From contig QNGA01000007.1 of assembly GCA_003298465.1 (NCBI GenBank), positions 62,001 to 126,000 on the forward strand: DNA of 64,000 nucleotides, read 5' to 3'. This DNA is from a halophilic archaeon. GTDB lineage: Archaea; Halobacteriota; Halobacteria; Halobacteriales; Haladaptataceae. The translations under genes and the position numbers were made by a program. Under the pieces are notes generated by a model. It saw nothing but the letters and a program-made list of their open reading frames with translations. It searched no databases and had not been told where the DNA came from. The stretch's first letter is position 1. Each line of letters opens with the position of its first letter. This document shows, piece by piece, positions 35,085-43,558 of the stretch.

Positions 35085-35725
35085 GACGTGAGTTCGGTGA
35101 GGTGTACATAGACCGTCACGGCGACCTCGTGCAGTTCTTCAAGGTGCGGTGGGGAGTGTTCGGACGAGCTGGTTGAATGGCTGGAGCCGGTGCCGTACTC
35201 GCGGGCAGTCCACGGAGAGTGGGCCGACGCGTTCTACAACGGCTACCGGCCAAGCGACCCCGTGGAGCGCGCCGGCCAGTTCTTCTACCTGCGGTACCCT
35301 CAGTGAGGGTCGGGCTACGCGACGGTCAACGGATTCGGGACGAGCAAGGTGACGAACGAAGCCTAGAGCTACACGAACAAGATCGGCCGCCTGGAGGAGT
35401 TCGCCAATCGATTCGACGACGTCGTTCTGGAGAATCTTGACTGGTCGGAGGTATTCGAGAAGTACGACGGCGAGGAGACAGTGTTTTATTGCGATCCGCC
35501 GTATGTGGGCAAGGAAAGGTACTATCCGGTCTCGGAGATCGAGCATTCGGAGTTCGTCGAGGCGTTAGGGGAGTTGGAGGGCGACTGGTTAGTGTCGTAC
35601 GCGGAGCTGCCCACGGGTTGGAGGAGTATCAGTTGGTCGGTCATGGGGAGCGGAACTTCATGGGGAAGTCAGGGAGTACGAAGCGGACGCGAGAGCATCT
35701 AGTGATGAACGTCGAGCATAATTAA
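35085..35725 (+). pseudogene. Dead DNA adenine methylase (Dam/D12 class, virus-type)
   Basis: Reading across frames gives a haloviral-type N6-adenine methylase: FGEVYIDRHGDLVQFFK, ELVEWLEPVPYSRAVHGEW, GSGYATVNGFGTSKVTNEA, the catalytic DPPY in VFYCDPPYVGKERYYP, and a tail GERNFMGKSGSTKRTREHL ending at 35725. The N-terminal AdoMet-binding FxGxG part is missing. It has in-frame stops at about 35304 (TGA for an expected Trp) and 35365 (TAG) and frameshifts near 35150 and 35620. It is clearly inactive. Virus-related methylases usually protect viral DNA, so this is probably a provirus relic. Confidence 0.88.
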
Positions 35726-35802
35726 TGCCTATAAGATAGTTGAATTTCAGTCCGGACATCATACCTTACTTTTTAAATAGTATTACTCTATAACTTTGAG
35801 CT

Positions 35803-36510
35803 ATGAAAGCGGGTGTTCTTGGCGTAGGTCAAGGTGAATTTGGCGAGGTTGAGTCTACGTTTGAAGAGATACACCAAGACGGTTATACTTTCAAGCAATG
35901 TTTAGAGATTCAGCAAAGTGATACTACAGACAAGGGCCGGAAAGTCCAGATAGGTGAGGCCGCTACACAACGAATCGAGAATAAAGAAACGATCACAATA
36001 ACAGACGATAACGGTATTACCGCCTCTGAAGCTCCCGAAAAGGACACTAGGTTCACGGAATTCTTAGCTGTGCCTGATGAATTTGTTGTTGTAAAAAGTG
36101 GATCCGGCACGTTTGCTTTTAATCTGATTCAGCAACAGTATCCGGGGAGTAATATCGAAAGGGCTGAATTAGACTTGAATGAATTTGCTGAAGACTACTA
36201 TGAGGCTTCCAACCCGTGGAAGGTGGGATTTTATGGGAATTTAGGAAACGCTGAAAAGGGTGTGGTGTACGGAGAAGATGTTTTTGGCGATGATGAGATT
36301 GGAGAAGTTTTAGATCGTTCTCAACTCAACCAATTAGGACTACAGTATGAGTACGAAGATCAACCGCTCAAGATGACCATGGCAGAAAGCGGTTATGTTG
36401 AGGTCTATTCCCCAAGTAACTTTGACGAGTTTGATTATGTTGATTACATTGCTGATGAGATTCTTAATTACCAAAAGACGGATCAATCCGTAGAAGCAAC
36501 GATAAGCTAA
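35803..36510 (+). CDS. Orphan protein at the edge of the AT-rich island
   Basis: 235 aa, not recognised. It starts MKAGVLGVGQGEFGEV and has no membrane segment or signal. It contains beta-rich stretches (EFVVVKSGSGTFAFNLIQQQ; KGVVYGEDVFGDDEI) and an acidic, aromatic C terminus. Codons are much more A/T-ending than in the genes before 35 kb. An AT-rich gap with TTTTTAAATAG (about 30 bp upstream) is a good TATA region. It may be a first component of the downstream A-B-C module, but no direct evidence ties them. Confidence 0.75.
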   Translation: MKAGVLGVGQGEFGEVESTFEEIHQDGYTFKQCLEIQQSDTTDKGRKVQIGEAATQRIENKETITITDDNGITASEAPEKDTRFTEFLAVPDEFVVVKSGSGTFAFNLIQQQYPGSNIERAELDLNEFAEDYYEASNPWKVGFYGNLGNAEKGVVYGEDVFGDDEIGEVLDRSQLNQLGLQYEYEDQPLKMTMAESGYVEVYSPSNFDEFDYVDYIADEILNYQKTDQSVEATIS

Positions 36511-36594
36511 GGTGTGTTCTTTTTCTCTGCACTTTTATGATTTCGGTATAAAATGAAAGAATTTATGTTACTTGTATAGAGTGTACAACCCAAG

Positions 36595-37629
36595 ATGTCC
36601 CTGATGGGTTGCGAAAATAAATTCGAATATGATGGACGTCTCGTCTTTAACGAGATCCGGACTACAGATGTAAATACGGACGAAGGCGAATTGAAAGAGA
36701 ATCTCTTAGATGAGTTCCCCTCTTTTAATGAAGGAACTCCAGGCAGTCCTGGGAGCGGTTACGAAAGTCTAGAGTTAGCAGAACACACAAATCGATATGG
36801 AGATTTAGATGAGGAGCTGCAAGAGATTGCAGAGAAAATAACGGATATTAGATATAAAAAAGAAGATTATAGCTCTGCTGAGGATGTAGTGGATGCAGAT
36901 GGAAACGAAGTAGACGGATTTGATAAAAGTACTACCAAAGTTTACATCTATTGGGGTTATCCTGATTACGTCTTTTTCCAAGGATCTGACGGCAAAACCG
37001 ATCACGTAGCCCCAGCGACAAATTCTGCTCTCGGTGAAAAGGCAACACTAAACGAGGAAACCTTTGATCCAGGCTTTCTTCTCTGGCTCTTTGAGACGTA
37101 TGATAAAGGGGATACACTCCCTAGCGACATTACCATAGAACAATTGAAAGACGCAGAACTATCAGGAAATCTCTCCTCATTTGGTAAGACAAATGAGGTA
37201 AACGACTCTGAAGATATTTCAGAATCCATTCCTGTTCAAGCGGGCTTACTGCAGGGAATGGATATAAAAAAGCTAAGAGGTAGGTTTAATATTAAGGGTT
37301 ACAGAATCAAAGCAGAGATAAAACCAGATCGTATCCAAATTATAGTCTCATACTCGATCGATGAGGCAACTCAATTAGAACGTGTTCTAATCACACTGCT
37401 ATTCCTGACGGAGCTGGCCGAACTTCATGACCACTGGAAGGGACTCAACAAACAAGATAAGTATCCCCACCCCGAATATTTCGCAAAGATGAGAAAAGTT
37501 GCTGCACAAGGTCAAGACTCGGCTGACTTCGACTTTGACTACCAAACCTTGGTCAAGAAGTACACTAATCTACGTGAAGAGAATATCAGCAAACACTCGG
37601 GCGTCAGCTTTGAACTTGAGGAGGAGTAA
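36595..37629 (+). CDS. Module protein A (unknown, paralogue of A' at 40421)
   Basis: 344 aa, soluble, unrecognised. It shares a set of ordered motifs with the protein at 40421-41434: GTPGSPGSGY early, DADGNEVDGF, FDPGFLLWLFETYDKG, LKDAELSGNLSSFGK, VQAGLLQGMDIKKLRGRF, and a C-terminal helical region HDHWKGLNKQDKYPHPEYFA. The region between residues 170 and 260 is best conserved and may be the functional core. Genes B and C follow within 64 and 9 bp. The start could also be the ATG at 36604. Codon use is AT-rich, unlike flanking genes, which suggests recent transfer. Confidence 0.8.
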   Translation: MSLMGCENKFEYDGRLVFNEIRTTDVNTDEGELKENLLDEFPSFNEGTPGSPGSGYESLELAEHTNRYGDLDEELQEIAEKITDIRYKKEDYSSAEDVVDADGNEVDGFDKSTTKVYIYWGYPDYVFFQGSDGKTDHVAPATNSALGEKATLNEETFDPGFLLWLFETYDKGDTLPSDITIEQLKDAELSGNLSSFGKTNEVNDSEDISESIPVQAGLLQGMDIKKLRGRFNIKGYRIKAEIKPDRIQIIVSYSIDEATQLERVLITLLFLTELAELHDHWKGLNKQDKYPHPEYFAKMRKVAAQGQDSADFDFDYQTLVKKYTNLREENISKHSGVSFELEEE

Positions 37630-37693
37630 ATAATGACATTTGCCCCAAATCGTTTAGCTCATAACGTAGTAGTCCAAGAGTGAGGCAGACTAT

Positions 37694-38326
37694 ATGACGG
37701 TGGATAGCGTCCGAGAGGTCGCAATCGGTGACGATTGGGAGCTGCCACCGAGAGAGGCATCTGCGGAGGAAATCCGTATAGAAACAGAATCCGTCGAATC
37801 CCCTGAGAAGCGATTTGAAGGATACGCCTTTGAAGGACAAGACGTTGTCAAAGGCACATACGAATACGAATCTAACCCTATGTTTGGTTCCCCAAAGACT
37901 GCCACCGGTAGTTTCCAGTTAAGAAAAGAATCGGGGCTTGTCATCATTAGAATGGACGATGATCAACCTCACCCAGAATCTATCTTCCAATCATTAGATG
38001 ATGTTATTAACGGGAATACTGAGATACAAGAACATTTCGTTCCCAAACGACAGAGGGTTTGGGACTTCATTAATGCAGCATATCAAAAGGGAGAAATCAA
38101 GGTTCTACCACCATATGGTGAAGTAACTTCGGCCGCCCAGATCGATGTGGATGAGGAGACCCTTCGGGAATACCCCATAGAGACGGCAGAATTAGTATTC
38201 GAATATGAAGGAAATGAAGTGGTGGTTGCATATTCAGACGACCGTCTTTCAATAAAGACGGATGATAACGCAAATCGGGAGTATGTTTTGCAGGTGTTTG
38301 AGTCTAAAATCCTAGGAGATCGCTAA
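37694..38326 (+). CDS. Module protein B (unknown, distant paralogue of B' at 39098)
   Basis: 210 aa, acidic, no membrane segment, unrecognised. It has a beta-rich N-terminal half (GYAFEGQDVVKGTYEYES; GLVIIRMDDDQPHPESI) and ends with ELVFEYEGNEVVVAYSDDR...NREYVLQVFESKI. The last motif corresponds to HREYIIQLYEQEV in B'. Gene C follows after 9 bp. Its place between A and the membrane protein C suggests a three-part complex, by inference only. Confidence 0.78.
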   Translation: MTVDSVREVAIGDDWELPPREASAEEIRIETESVESPEKRFEGYAFEGQDVVKGTYEYESNPMFGSPKTATGSFQLRKESGLVIIRMDDDQPHPESIFQSLDDVINGNTEIQEHFVPKRQRVWDFINAAYQKGEIKVLPPYGEVTSAAQIDVDEETLREYPIETAELVFEYEGNEVVVAYSDDRLSIKTDDNANREYVLQVFESKILGDR

Positions 38327-38335
38327 ACGGTAGAT

Positions 38336-38956
38336 ATGCTTAGTAATGATAGCCTCTGGAAGAAACTGCCCGTTATCCGGACGTTTATCCTATTTCTGAA
38401 AGAATATTCGGATACGAAAAGTTTCGCCATATCCTCTTGGGTCTCGTCGATCTTCTGGATTGGCTCCGCCGGAATCAGCTGGATTTCTACCGAAAATCGG
38501 CTTTACGGAACTGCAGTAGTGCTTGCTCTTTTGGTATATCTGATTCCTGCTGTTATCCATGCAATCGATAATTGGCCGTTTCATGTTATTGCGGACTGGC
38601 AGCCATTGAGCTCGGGCCATGAAGCTATCCGCACAAAATATCAAAATAAACTCAAATACAAAGAACCAGAATCTCGAGCAAAAGTCGATATCTCGCTTGA
38701 TAAAGCGATAGAATGCTATGAGATCGAATTTAGAGCTGATGATCCACTCATGGTTCATCCACTTGATGAGCCAGGGAACGCAGAATATAAAGAAGACGGT
38801 AATAAGCTAGTTTGTGACAATATTGACAACCATGAGTTCTACCTACGGTTGAGAATCAAAGCAGAAGATGGTGAGATTGCAAATGTCTACCGGCCAAAGG
38901 TGTATATTAATGATGGTATTAATGACAAAGAATTGTTGTCTATCGAAGTTCTCTAA
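38336..38956 (+). CDS. Module protein C, two-helix membrane protein (paralogue of C' at 39747)
   Basis: 206 aa. Two membrane helices lie at about residues 30-52 (ISSWVSSIFWIGSAGISWIS) and 57-78 (GTAVVLALLVYLIPAVIHAI), directly followed by DNWPFHVIADW. The remaining 110 residues form a beta-rich soluble domain with DNIDNHEFYLRLRI. C' has the same plan, with SIFWLISSLISF, MENWPLHANAEW and NVNHHEFVNILV. Two helices and a soluble sensor- or effector-like tail would be compatible with a membrane effector. That is inference, not a family match. Confidence 0.8.
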   Translation: MLSNDSLWKKLPVIRTFILFLKEYSDTKSFAISSWVSSIFWIGSAGISWISTENRLYGTAVVLALLVYLIPAVIHAIDNWPFHVIADWQPLSSGHEAIRTKYQNKLKYKEPESRAKVDISLDKAIECYEIEFRADDPLMVHPLDEPGNAEYKEDGNKLVCDNIDNHEFYLRLRIKAEDGEIANVYRPKVYINDGINDKELLSIEVL

Positions 38957-39097
38957 CTTCGGGCTACTTAACTTAATCTAACTGAAACCCATAATATTAT
39001 AACATGTATGAATTATATACAGTAATTTTATAGCCAAGAGTGAAGAACATAGAAGGGTTTTTGTGGTATTTCGCACTTTATGAGATTGAAATAGAAT

Positions 39098-39760
39098 ATG
39101 GTGCGTCAACGGATAAGGGGCAATACATCGGTTCTGCTTATTCGTCATATCCCTAATCTCGATCTTGTCCACCCCTTTCCTGAAGGAACTACTGAAGCCT
39201 TCACCATTTTAGACGAAGACTCCCATGTACCGTCTTCCCAAATTACCGATCGATACCGATACGATAGCCAGCGAGTTCGAGAAGTTACTGTTTCTTGGTC
39301 TCATGAAAGTCGTAAGTTAGAAATAAAGTGCGAACTTCGACCTGCATCTTGCTTACTCATTATAGAATTTCCAAATGGTTGCAATTACGTCCAAGACGCA
39401 CTTGCTGCCCTCCGAGGGGAAAACCTTCCTGCATTCACTATGCAGCCTGTTATTTATGATGCTCACTGGGATATTTGGCGACTTCATTACCGTGCAGACA
39501 CTACTATTGATAGTGTCGTTCGCTCCCACGATGGTAGGCGTATTCCTTGGAAGAATACCACTTCGTACAGAGGAATGGAAAACAAGGATGACATCCCTCT
39601 CTGCCCACTTCATAGCTCAACTTTCCATTTCAAGTCGAAAAAGCACGGACGTGTGATAGCTAATTATAAATCAAGAGCCATGGAATTGCAACAGGAAACC
39701 CATCGAGAGTACATTATTCAATTATATGAACAAGAGGTAAGAACGAATGTCCATAAATGA
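39098..39760 (+). CDS. Module protein B' (unknown, distant paralogue of B)
   Basis: 220 aa, soluble, unrecognised. It shares with B the order of a hydrophobic strand (CLLIIEFPNG versus GLVIIRMDDD), a central helix region and the end HREYIIQLYEQEV. A segment VVRSHDGRRIPWKN also resembles VVDYEGRRKTAF in protein A'. The ATG at 39098 follows an AT-rich promoter-like gap of 141 bp (TTTATGAGATTGAAATAG). Its 3' end overlaps C' by 14 bp, so the second half-module B'-C'-A' is a tightly packed operon. Confidence 0.78.
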   Translation: MVRQRIRGNTSVLLIRHIPNLDLVHPFPEGTTEAFTILDEDSHVPSSQITDRYRYDSQRVREVTVSWSHESRKLEIKCELRPASCLLIIEFPNGCNYVQDALAALRGENLPAFTMQPVIYDAHWDIWRLHYRADTTIDSVVRSHDGRRIPWKNTTSYRGMENKDDIPLCPLHSSTFHFKSKKHGRVIANYKSRAMELQQETHREYIIQLYEQEVRTNVHK

Positions 39761-40424
39761 GATCTGGTCGATTCTATACGGTATGCTTAAGCGGTTTTAT
39801 GACTCTTACAAGAACTCAGGGCGTCTTGAACACTCCGTTCTTGCTGGGTCAATATTTTGGCTAATTTCTTCTTTAATATCCTTTAACACCCATCGTGTAT
39901 TTGGATATCCCATTCCAACATCGCCAGTCGGTGGCGTGATAAGTTGGATTGCTATTGGAATCGTGGCAGGAACACCCATATATCATGCAATGGAGAATTG
40001 GCCACTTCACGCGAATGCAGAATGGTACCCACAGTGGCACGAGAATGAAGTACATCTTAGCCGTATAGACGAAGAATTGACCTTGCCTACAGAAGGAAAG
40101 ATGAGATTGATAGTATTATTCGAGGTCCAGCCTACAGTCTCCGAATACAATCTCAAAATTAAAACCAAGGGCCGCGGTTTTAATTGCTATTTCCTTACGG
40201 AGAAATTGAATGGAGACCAAGCCTCAGTTAACACCCCCTCAAGTGGAACAACCAATACCGCGACCGCAATCAGGGGCTCTAATGTAAACCACCACGAGTT
40301 TGTGAACATACTAGTAGTAGAAAAAATAGAGAATCTTGATAGTGGGAAAAGTCATCAGATCAAAATTATCGACACTTACAATGGACGGGACGCAGAAGTA
40401 CTTACCATTCCAATAAACGAATGA
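39747..40424 (+). CDS. Module protein C', two-helix membrane protein (paralogue of C)
   Basis: 225 aa. Helices lie at about 31-48 (SVLAGSIFWLISSLISF) and 59-81 (VGGVISWIAIGIVAGTPIYH), then MENWPLHANAEWYPQW matching the DNWPFHVIADW of C. The soluble domain is beta-rich (MRLIVLFEVQPTVSEYNLKI) with NVNHHEFVNILVVEKI. It overlaps B' upstream (14 bp) and A' downstream (ATGA), which implies stoichiometric production. The function is unknown. The matched pairs of motifs with C make common descent clear. Confidence 0.8.
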   Translation: MSINEIWSILYGMLKRFYDSYKNSGRLEHSVLAGSIFWLISSLISFNTHRVFGYPIPTSPVGGVISWIAIGIVAGTPIYHAMENWPLHANAEWYPQWHENEVHLSRIDEELTLPTEGKMRLIVLFEVQPTVSEYNLKIKTKGRGFNCYFLTEKLNGDQASVNTPSSGTTNTATAIRGSNVNHHEFVNILVVEKIENLDSGKSHQIKIIDTYNGRDAEVLTIPINE

Positions 40425-41434
40425 CAGGGACATCAGATACTGAGGACACGATGTTTACGTATCACGGTCATCTCGTATATTATTTATATCGCGTTGAGTG
40501 GCGAGATCACCCACCCTCCGAAGAGGAGCTCGCTCAAGAGTTGCCAGAATATAAACCCGGTAGCCCGGGAAGTCCTGGACAAGGTTTCACCAACCTCCGA
40601 CCAGAGTCAGAAACTGAGAAGCCACGCCAAATTTCTGATGAAGCATGGACTGAAGTACAGAATACCTTCCAGCAAGCCTCTTTTTTCCGGTACCATCGAG
40701 AATCATTTTCAGAAGTAAAAGTTGTTGATTACGAGGGGAGACGCAAGACAGCATTCCAATCTAAGACCCAGACTGCAGACATAGCAGTTCTTTCGGATGA
40801 TTGGCTAGTCATTCGAGGTGCAAAAGCGATAGTGGACCAGCTTGTGGATCATCTTCAGACTGCAGCCGGTAGTATATTAGCGCTTTCTGAAGTTTCTATA
40901 CCACCACAATTTCTACTTTGGCTTTGCTATCAGTATGATGAAGGTCGCCATTCAGGTTTAGACTTGGAACCAGTCCAACTGACGGATGCCGAACTTCAAG
41001 GAGAAAGGGACGTTTTTGGTCAAGAGAATATTATTCAGGACTCAATTGATATAACTCGTTCACCGTCGTTTGTTGTCGGTCTCTTCCAAGGAAATGAAAT
41101 TCACAGATTAGAGGGTGTATTTGGCTTTGAGGGTGTTGATTTGAAATTAGAGCTTGAAACCCCAAATCGGGTCTTTGCAAAGGTCGACACTACCCTGCAT
41201 TCATTAGCAGACATTCACCGTTTTATAATTACTATTAGGGCTTGCGAAAAAGCACTAACGACTGTTTCAAAATGGAAAGAAGCATCACCAGATGAGAAAT
41301 ATCCACCAATTGGTTACTTCGAGAATCTGCGAGAACACCTCGCAGACCGTCAAGGAATTTCCTTCGATTTAGATACAAGCCATCTATACGAAAAGCAGCA
41401 AAGGCTTCGAGAGGAATCCTCAGATACGTTTTGA
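40421..41434 (+). CDS. Module protein A' (unknown, paralogue of A)
   Basis: 337 aa, soluble. Motifs shared with A, in the same order: KPGSPGSPGQGF, VVDYEGRRKTAF, IPPQFLLWLCYQYDEG, QLTDAELQGERDVFGQ, FVVGLFQGNEIHRLEGVF, and TVSKWKEASPDEKYPPIGYF near the C terminus. The start overlaps the C' stop (ATGA). A and A' have diverged a good deal, so the duplication is old or the two half-modules arrived separately. No catalytic motif of a known nuclease, kinase or hydrolase was seen. Confidence 0.8.
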   Translation: MTGTSDTEDTMFTYHGHLVYYLYRVEWRDHPPSEEELAQELPEYKPGSPGSPGQGFTNLRPESETEKPRQISDEAWTEVQNTFQQASFFRYHRESFSEVKVVDYEGRRKTAFQSKTQTADIAVLSDDWLVIRGAKAIVDQLVDHLQTAAGSILALSEVSIPPQFLLWLCYQYDEGRHSGLDLEPVQLTDAELQGERDVFGQENIIQDSIDITRSPSFVVGLFQGNEIHRLEGVFGFEGVDLKLELETPNRVFAKVDTTLHSLADIHRFIITIRACEKALTTVSKWKEASPDEKYPPIGYFENLREHLADRQGISFDLDTSHLYEKQQRLREESSDTF

Positions 41435-41439
41435 TTAGG

Positions 41440-41580
41440 TGTCTTGGTTTTCCAATTCGCTCGCATCGAGATCGCCAGCGAGATACCACTGACCCTTCTC
41501 AGTAATCGCGTAATAGCCTCGCTCCTCATCGGTTTTCGGAGTAAGCCAGCTTCAGCAAGCTGATTTATCCTTCGAGAAAA
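41440..41580 (-). pseudogene. Remnant of a winged-helix (phage-repressor-like) regulator
   Basis: The minus strand reads RRINQLAEAGLL, then after a frameshift TPKTDEERGYYAITEKGQWY and LAGDLDASELENQDT followed by a stop. This is the C-terminal half of a winged helix like those of haloviral repressors. The N-terminal half is absent. Confidence 0.65.
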
Positions 41581-41589
41581 GGTATTCTG

Positions 41590-41779
41590 CCTCCGGCGCT
41601 ACTACGACAAGCCAGACCTCGAAGACGAGCTCGAACGGCGCCGTCCGGACACCGAGAACCTCGACATTCTCACGGGGGATAACGACGATGACGCTCGTTT
41701 GAGTTGGAGAAAATCGCAAGACGGGAGCGTGATTTCGTCTCAAGACGCTAGCCCTCCGACTCCAGCCATTTACTAGCAA
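41590..41779 (+). pseudogene. Short C-terminal gene remnant, possibly of an integrase
   Basis: A plus-strand frame reads RRYYDKPDLEDELERRRPDT and continues to a stop at 41777, without a start. The charged tail resembles the C-terminal end of some haloarchaeal tyrosine recombinases, but this is a weak match. Together with the adjacent repressor remnant it suggests an old provirus boundary. Confidence 0.35.
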
Positions 41780-41820
41780 TTTGCTGCTATATTACCGTCA
41801 AGGAAGATACAGTTCTAAAC

Positions 41821-41979
41821 CTAATCTTGGTCTTCGTTATCTTGCTCAAGAAGTCGCCAAATGACGTCTTCATATGAATCTCCACGACTCTTGCGTGCAT
41901 GCAGTTCATCAGCGAGTTCAGTAGAGACACGGATACTCGTATAATCTGGCATGGAACTGAGTTCGTACTCCTTCTTCAT
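41821..41979 (-). CDS. Orphan VapB-like antitoxin
   Basis: 52 aa from the ATG at 41979 (MKKEYELSSMPDY). This start is favoured because a TATA-like TATTATG lies about 24 bp upstream, giving a leaderless start; an ATG at 41952 is the alternative. The core YTSIRVSTELADELHARKSR, then GDSYEDVIWRLLEQ, is a typical short antitoxin/ribbon-type fold of the haloarchaeal VapB-like group. No PIN toxin follows, only remnants, so the toxin was lost or acts in trans. A perfect palindrome lies just upstream. Confidence 0.75.
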   Translation of the reverse strand: MKKEYELSSMPDYTSIRVSTELADELHARKSRGDSYEDVIWRLLEQDNEDQD

Positions 41980-42012
41980 ACATCTATGTACTATCGCATA
42001 ATACTGGCATGT

Positions 42013-42032
42013 ATGCATTTATGCAAATGCAT
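42013..42032. promoter_or_regulatory. Palindrome ATGCATTT-ATGC-AAATGCAT upstream of the antitoxin
   Basis: Two perfect 8-bp inverted half-sites (42013-42020 and 42025-42032) lie 34 bp before the antitoxin start, close to its TATA-like box. Autoregulation by a dimeric antitoxin is the obvious guess. Confidence 0.5.
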
Positions 42033-42210
42033 AACCTTATGTTGCCAGGGGCTGTGTTCTCTAATAGAAGTGCGGGGTGCCTTCGCAGAAAGGCCACGTG
42101 TGGCAGCACGTGACCGCGCTTCGGGATGGTATCCGAAGCATGAGTGTAATCACGTGTTCGAGTGAAAAGCGCATCGACTACCAACCAACCCAGACGGGGG
42201 GACGCTATTG

Positions 42211-42729
42211 ATGGCGTCGTTCGACGAACAGCCGAACGGCGGCGCGCTCTCGGTCGAGGCCACGCTCGGCGAGACGGTCTTCAAACCAGTCGAACGGCTC
42301 GAACCGACCGAGCAAACCATCAGCGAGGACGCCGCCCAACCCACTCCGGACGATACGCCCGACGACGAGATCACACGAGCGTATCTCGTCGAACTCCGCG
42401 TGGGCTGGCAGACTCACGAAAAGACGAGCGACGAACAGCCCTACCTCTACTGCATATACGCCACCGGAGACTGCCAGCGATTCTTCGAACGTCGCCTCCG
42501 CATCGACTACGACGAGGACGGCTTCCAGATCCCCGACGACACCACCCTCTATAGCTCGGTCACCACCACAAAAACAGGCAACAGTACGCTCCCCTCCACT
42601 CCACCAGGGGAATCCCGCGAAGAAACACGCAGGCACTACCGGCACATTCTCGAATCCTGCCACGGGATCGACACCGACGCCCACCACGACACCACCGGGA
42701 GCGACCACACGAGCGAGGTGCGTGCCTGA
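42211..42729 (+). CDS. Unknown protein 1 of the five-gene operon
   Basis: 172 aa from ATG 42211, not recognised. The first 60 residues are T/E/P-rich and probably disordered. A compact part follows (ITRAYLVELRVGWQTHEKTS; PYLYCIYATGDCQRFFERRL; IDYDEDGFQIPDDTTLYSSV), then another flexible tail. High-GC codon use returns here after the AT-rich island. It is first in a row of five co-directed genes (42211-45023) that look like cargo of an integrated plasmid or provirus. Confidence 0.75.
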   Translation: MASFDEQPNGGALSVEATLGETVFKPVERLEPTEQTISEDAAQPTPDDTPDDEITRAYLVELRVGWQTHEKTSDEQPYLYCIYATGDCQRFFERRLRIDYDEDGFQIPDDTTLYSSVTTTKTGNSTLPSTPPGESREETRRHYRHILESCHGIDTDAHHDTTGSDHTSEVRA

Positions 42730-42821
42730 ATGCCCATCAGCGCACGCCCCACTCGGGTAGCGACAGCGCCCGCCACACACCCAGGCCACCCACCACGCCA
42801 CACTAAGGTAGGTGAGCAGCA

Positions 42822-43160
42822 GTGACGCGCGAGGACGACGGCGTCATCCGGTCGTTGGCCCAGACTGATCCGGTCCAGGTCGACACCAAACACCGCACGC
42901 TCACCGGAGTGGTCTACCAGCACACCCACCGCAAGCCTGAACTCACCTTGCGTGGCCCCGAACCCGGCGAGCACGTCCTCTACTTCGCGACGCCGTGCCA
43001 CGACTGCTACCGGCTCCAGTACACCTACTACCACGAGTACGACCACACCCAGACCCGGCTCGCCCGCTACGAATGCCGGCCCGACGGCGAATACGCCTGG
43101 CACCACACCCACGCCACCATCCAAACCATCACCAGCCCCAACCAGGGTGACCACCAATGA
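42822..43160 (+). CDS. Unknown protein 2 of the operon, Cys/His/Tyr-rich
   Basis: 112 aa from a GTG. The middle holds FATPCHDCYRLQYTYYHEYD and RYECRPDGEYAWHHTH, so a single zinc site made of Cys and His is possible. The start of the next gene overlaps its stop (ATGA at 43157). No family recognised. Confidence 0.75.
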   Translation: MTREDDGVIRSLAQTDPVQVDTKHRTLTGVVYQHTHRKPELTLRGPEPGEHVLYFATPCHDCYRLQYTYYHEYDHTQTRLARYECRPDGEYAWHHTHATIQTITSPNQGDHQ

Positions 43161-43558
43161 CCCGTAGCGTCCCACAGCCGCTCGACCCACGCAACCCAAC
43201 CAAGCTCGTCCAGGAGCTGTCGCCTGGCGACCGCGTTCGCATCACTACCACCAAGCGACCACAGACCATCCTCACCGTCGCCGATACCACACCCACTCCC
43301 TCCGGGGGACCACGCCTCGTTTTCAGTGTACCGCCGACCACCACCACTGCCCACGAGCACGCCCAACACGCGCACTACCACTGCAGTCCCTCCGAGTCTG
43401 ATTCGTCGACGATGACTGTCACCGAATACCCGAGTAGCGACACACCTCCAGAGTGTATCGGCACGCTCACCACTATCGCCCACCTCCCCCGACTCTCCAC
43501 GCCGCCAACCGACGACGCCCCAACACCAGCACCAGCGGAGGTGTCCGTCAATGAGTAA
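43157..43558 (+). CDS. Unknown protein 3 of the operon
   Basis: 133 aa. LSPGDRVRITTTKRPQTILT, then VADTTP...GPRLVFSVPP, suggests a small beta-barrel in the first 60 residues, followed by a long T/P-rich flexible tail. It overlaps both neighbours by a few bases, so it is translationally coupled. No known family. Confidence 0.75.
   Translation: MTRSVPQPLDPRNPTKLVQELSPGDRVRITTTKRPQTILTVADTTPTPSGGPRLVFSVPPTTTTAHEHAQHAHYHCSPSESDSSTMTVTEYPSSDTPPECIGTLTTIAHLPRLSTPPTDDAPTPAPAEVSVNE

Noticed and set aside
42205..42801. Minus-strand frame of 198 aa over the first operon gene
   Set aside because: Composition is typical of antisense GC3 shadows; the plus strand carries a packed operon with overlapping starts and stops.
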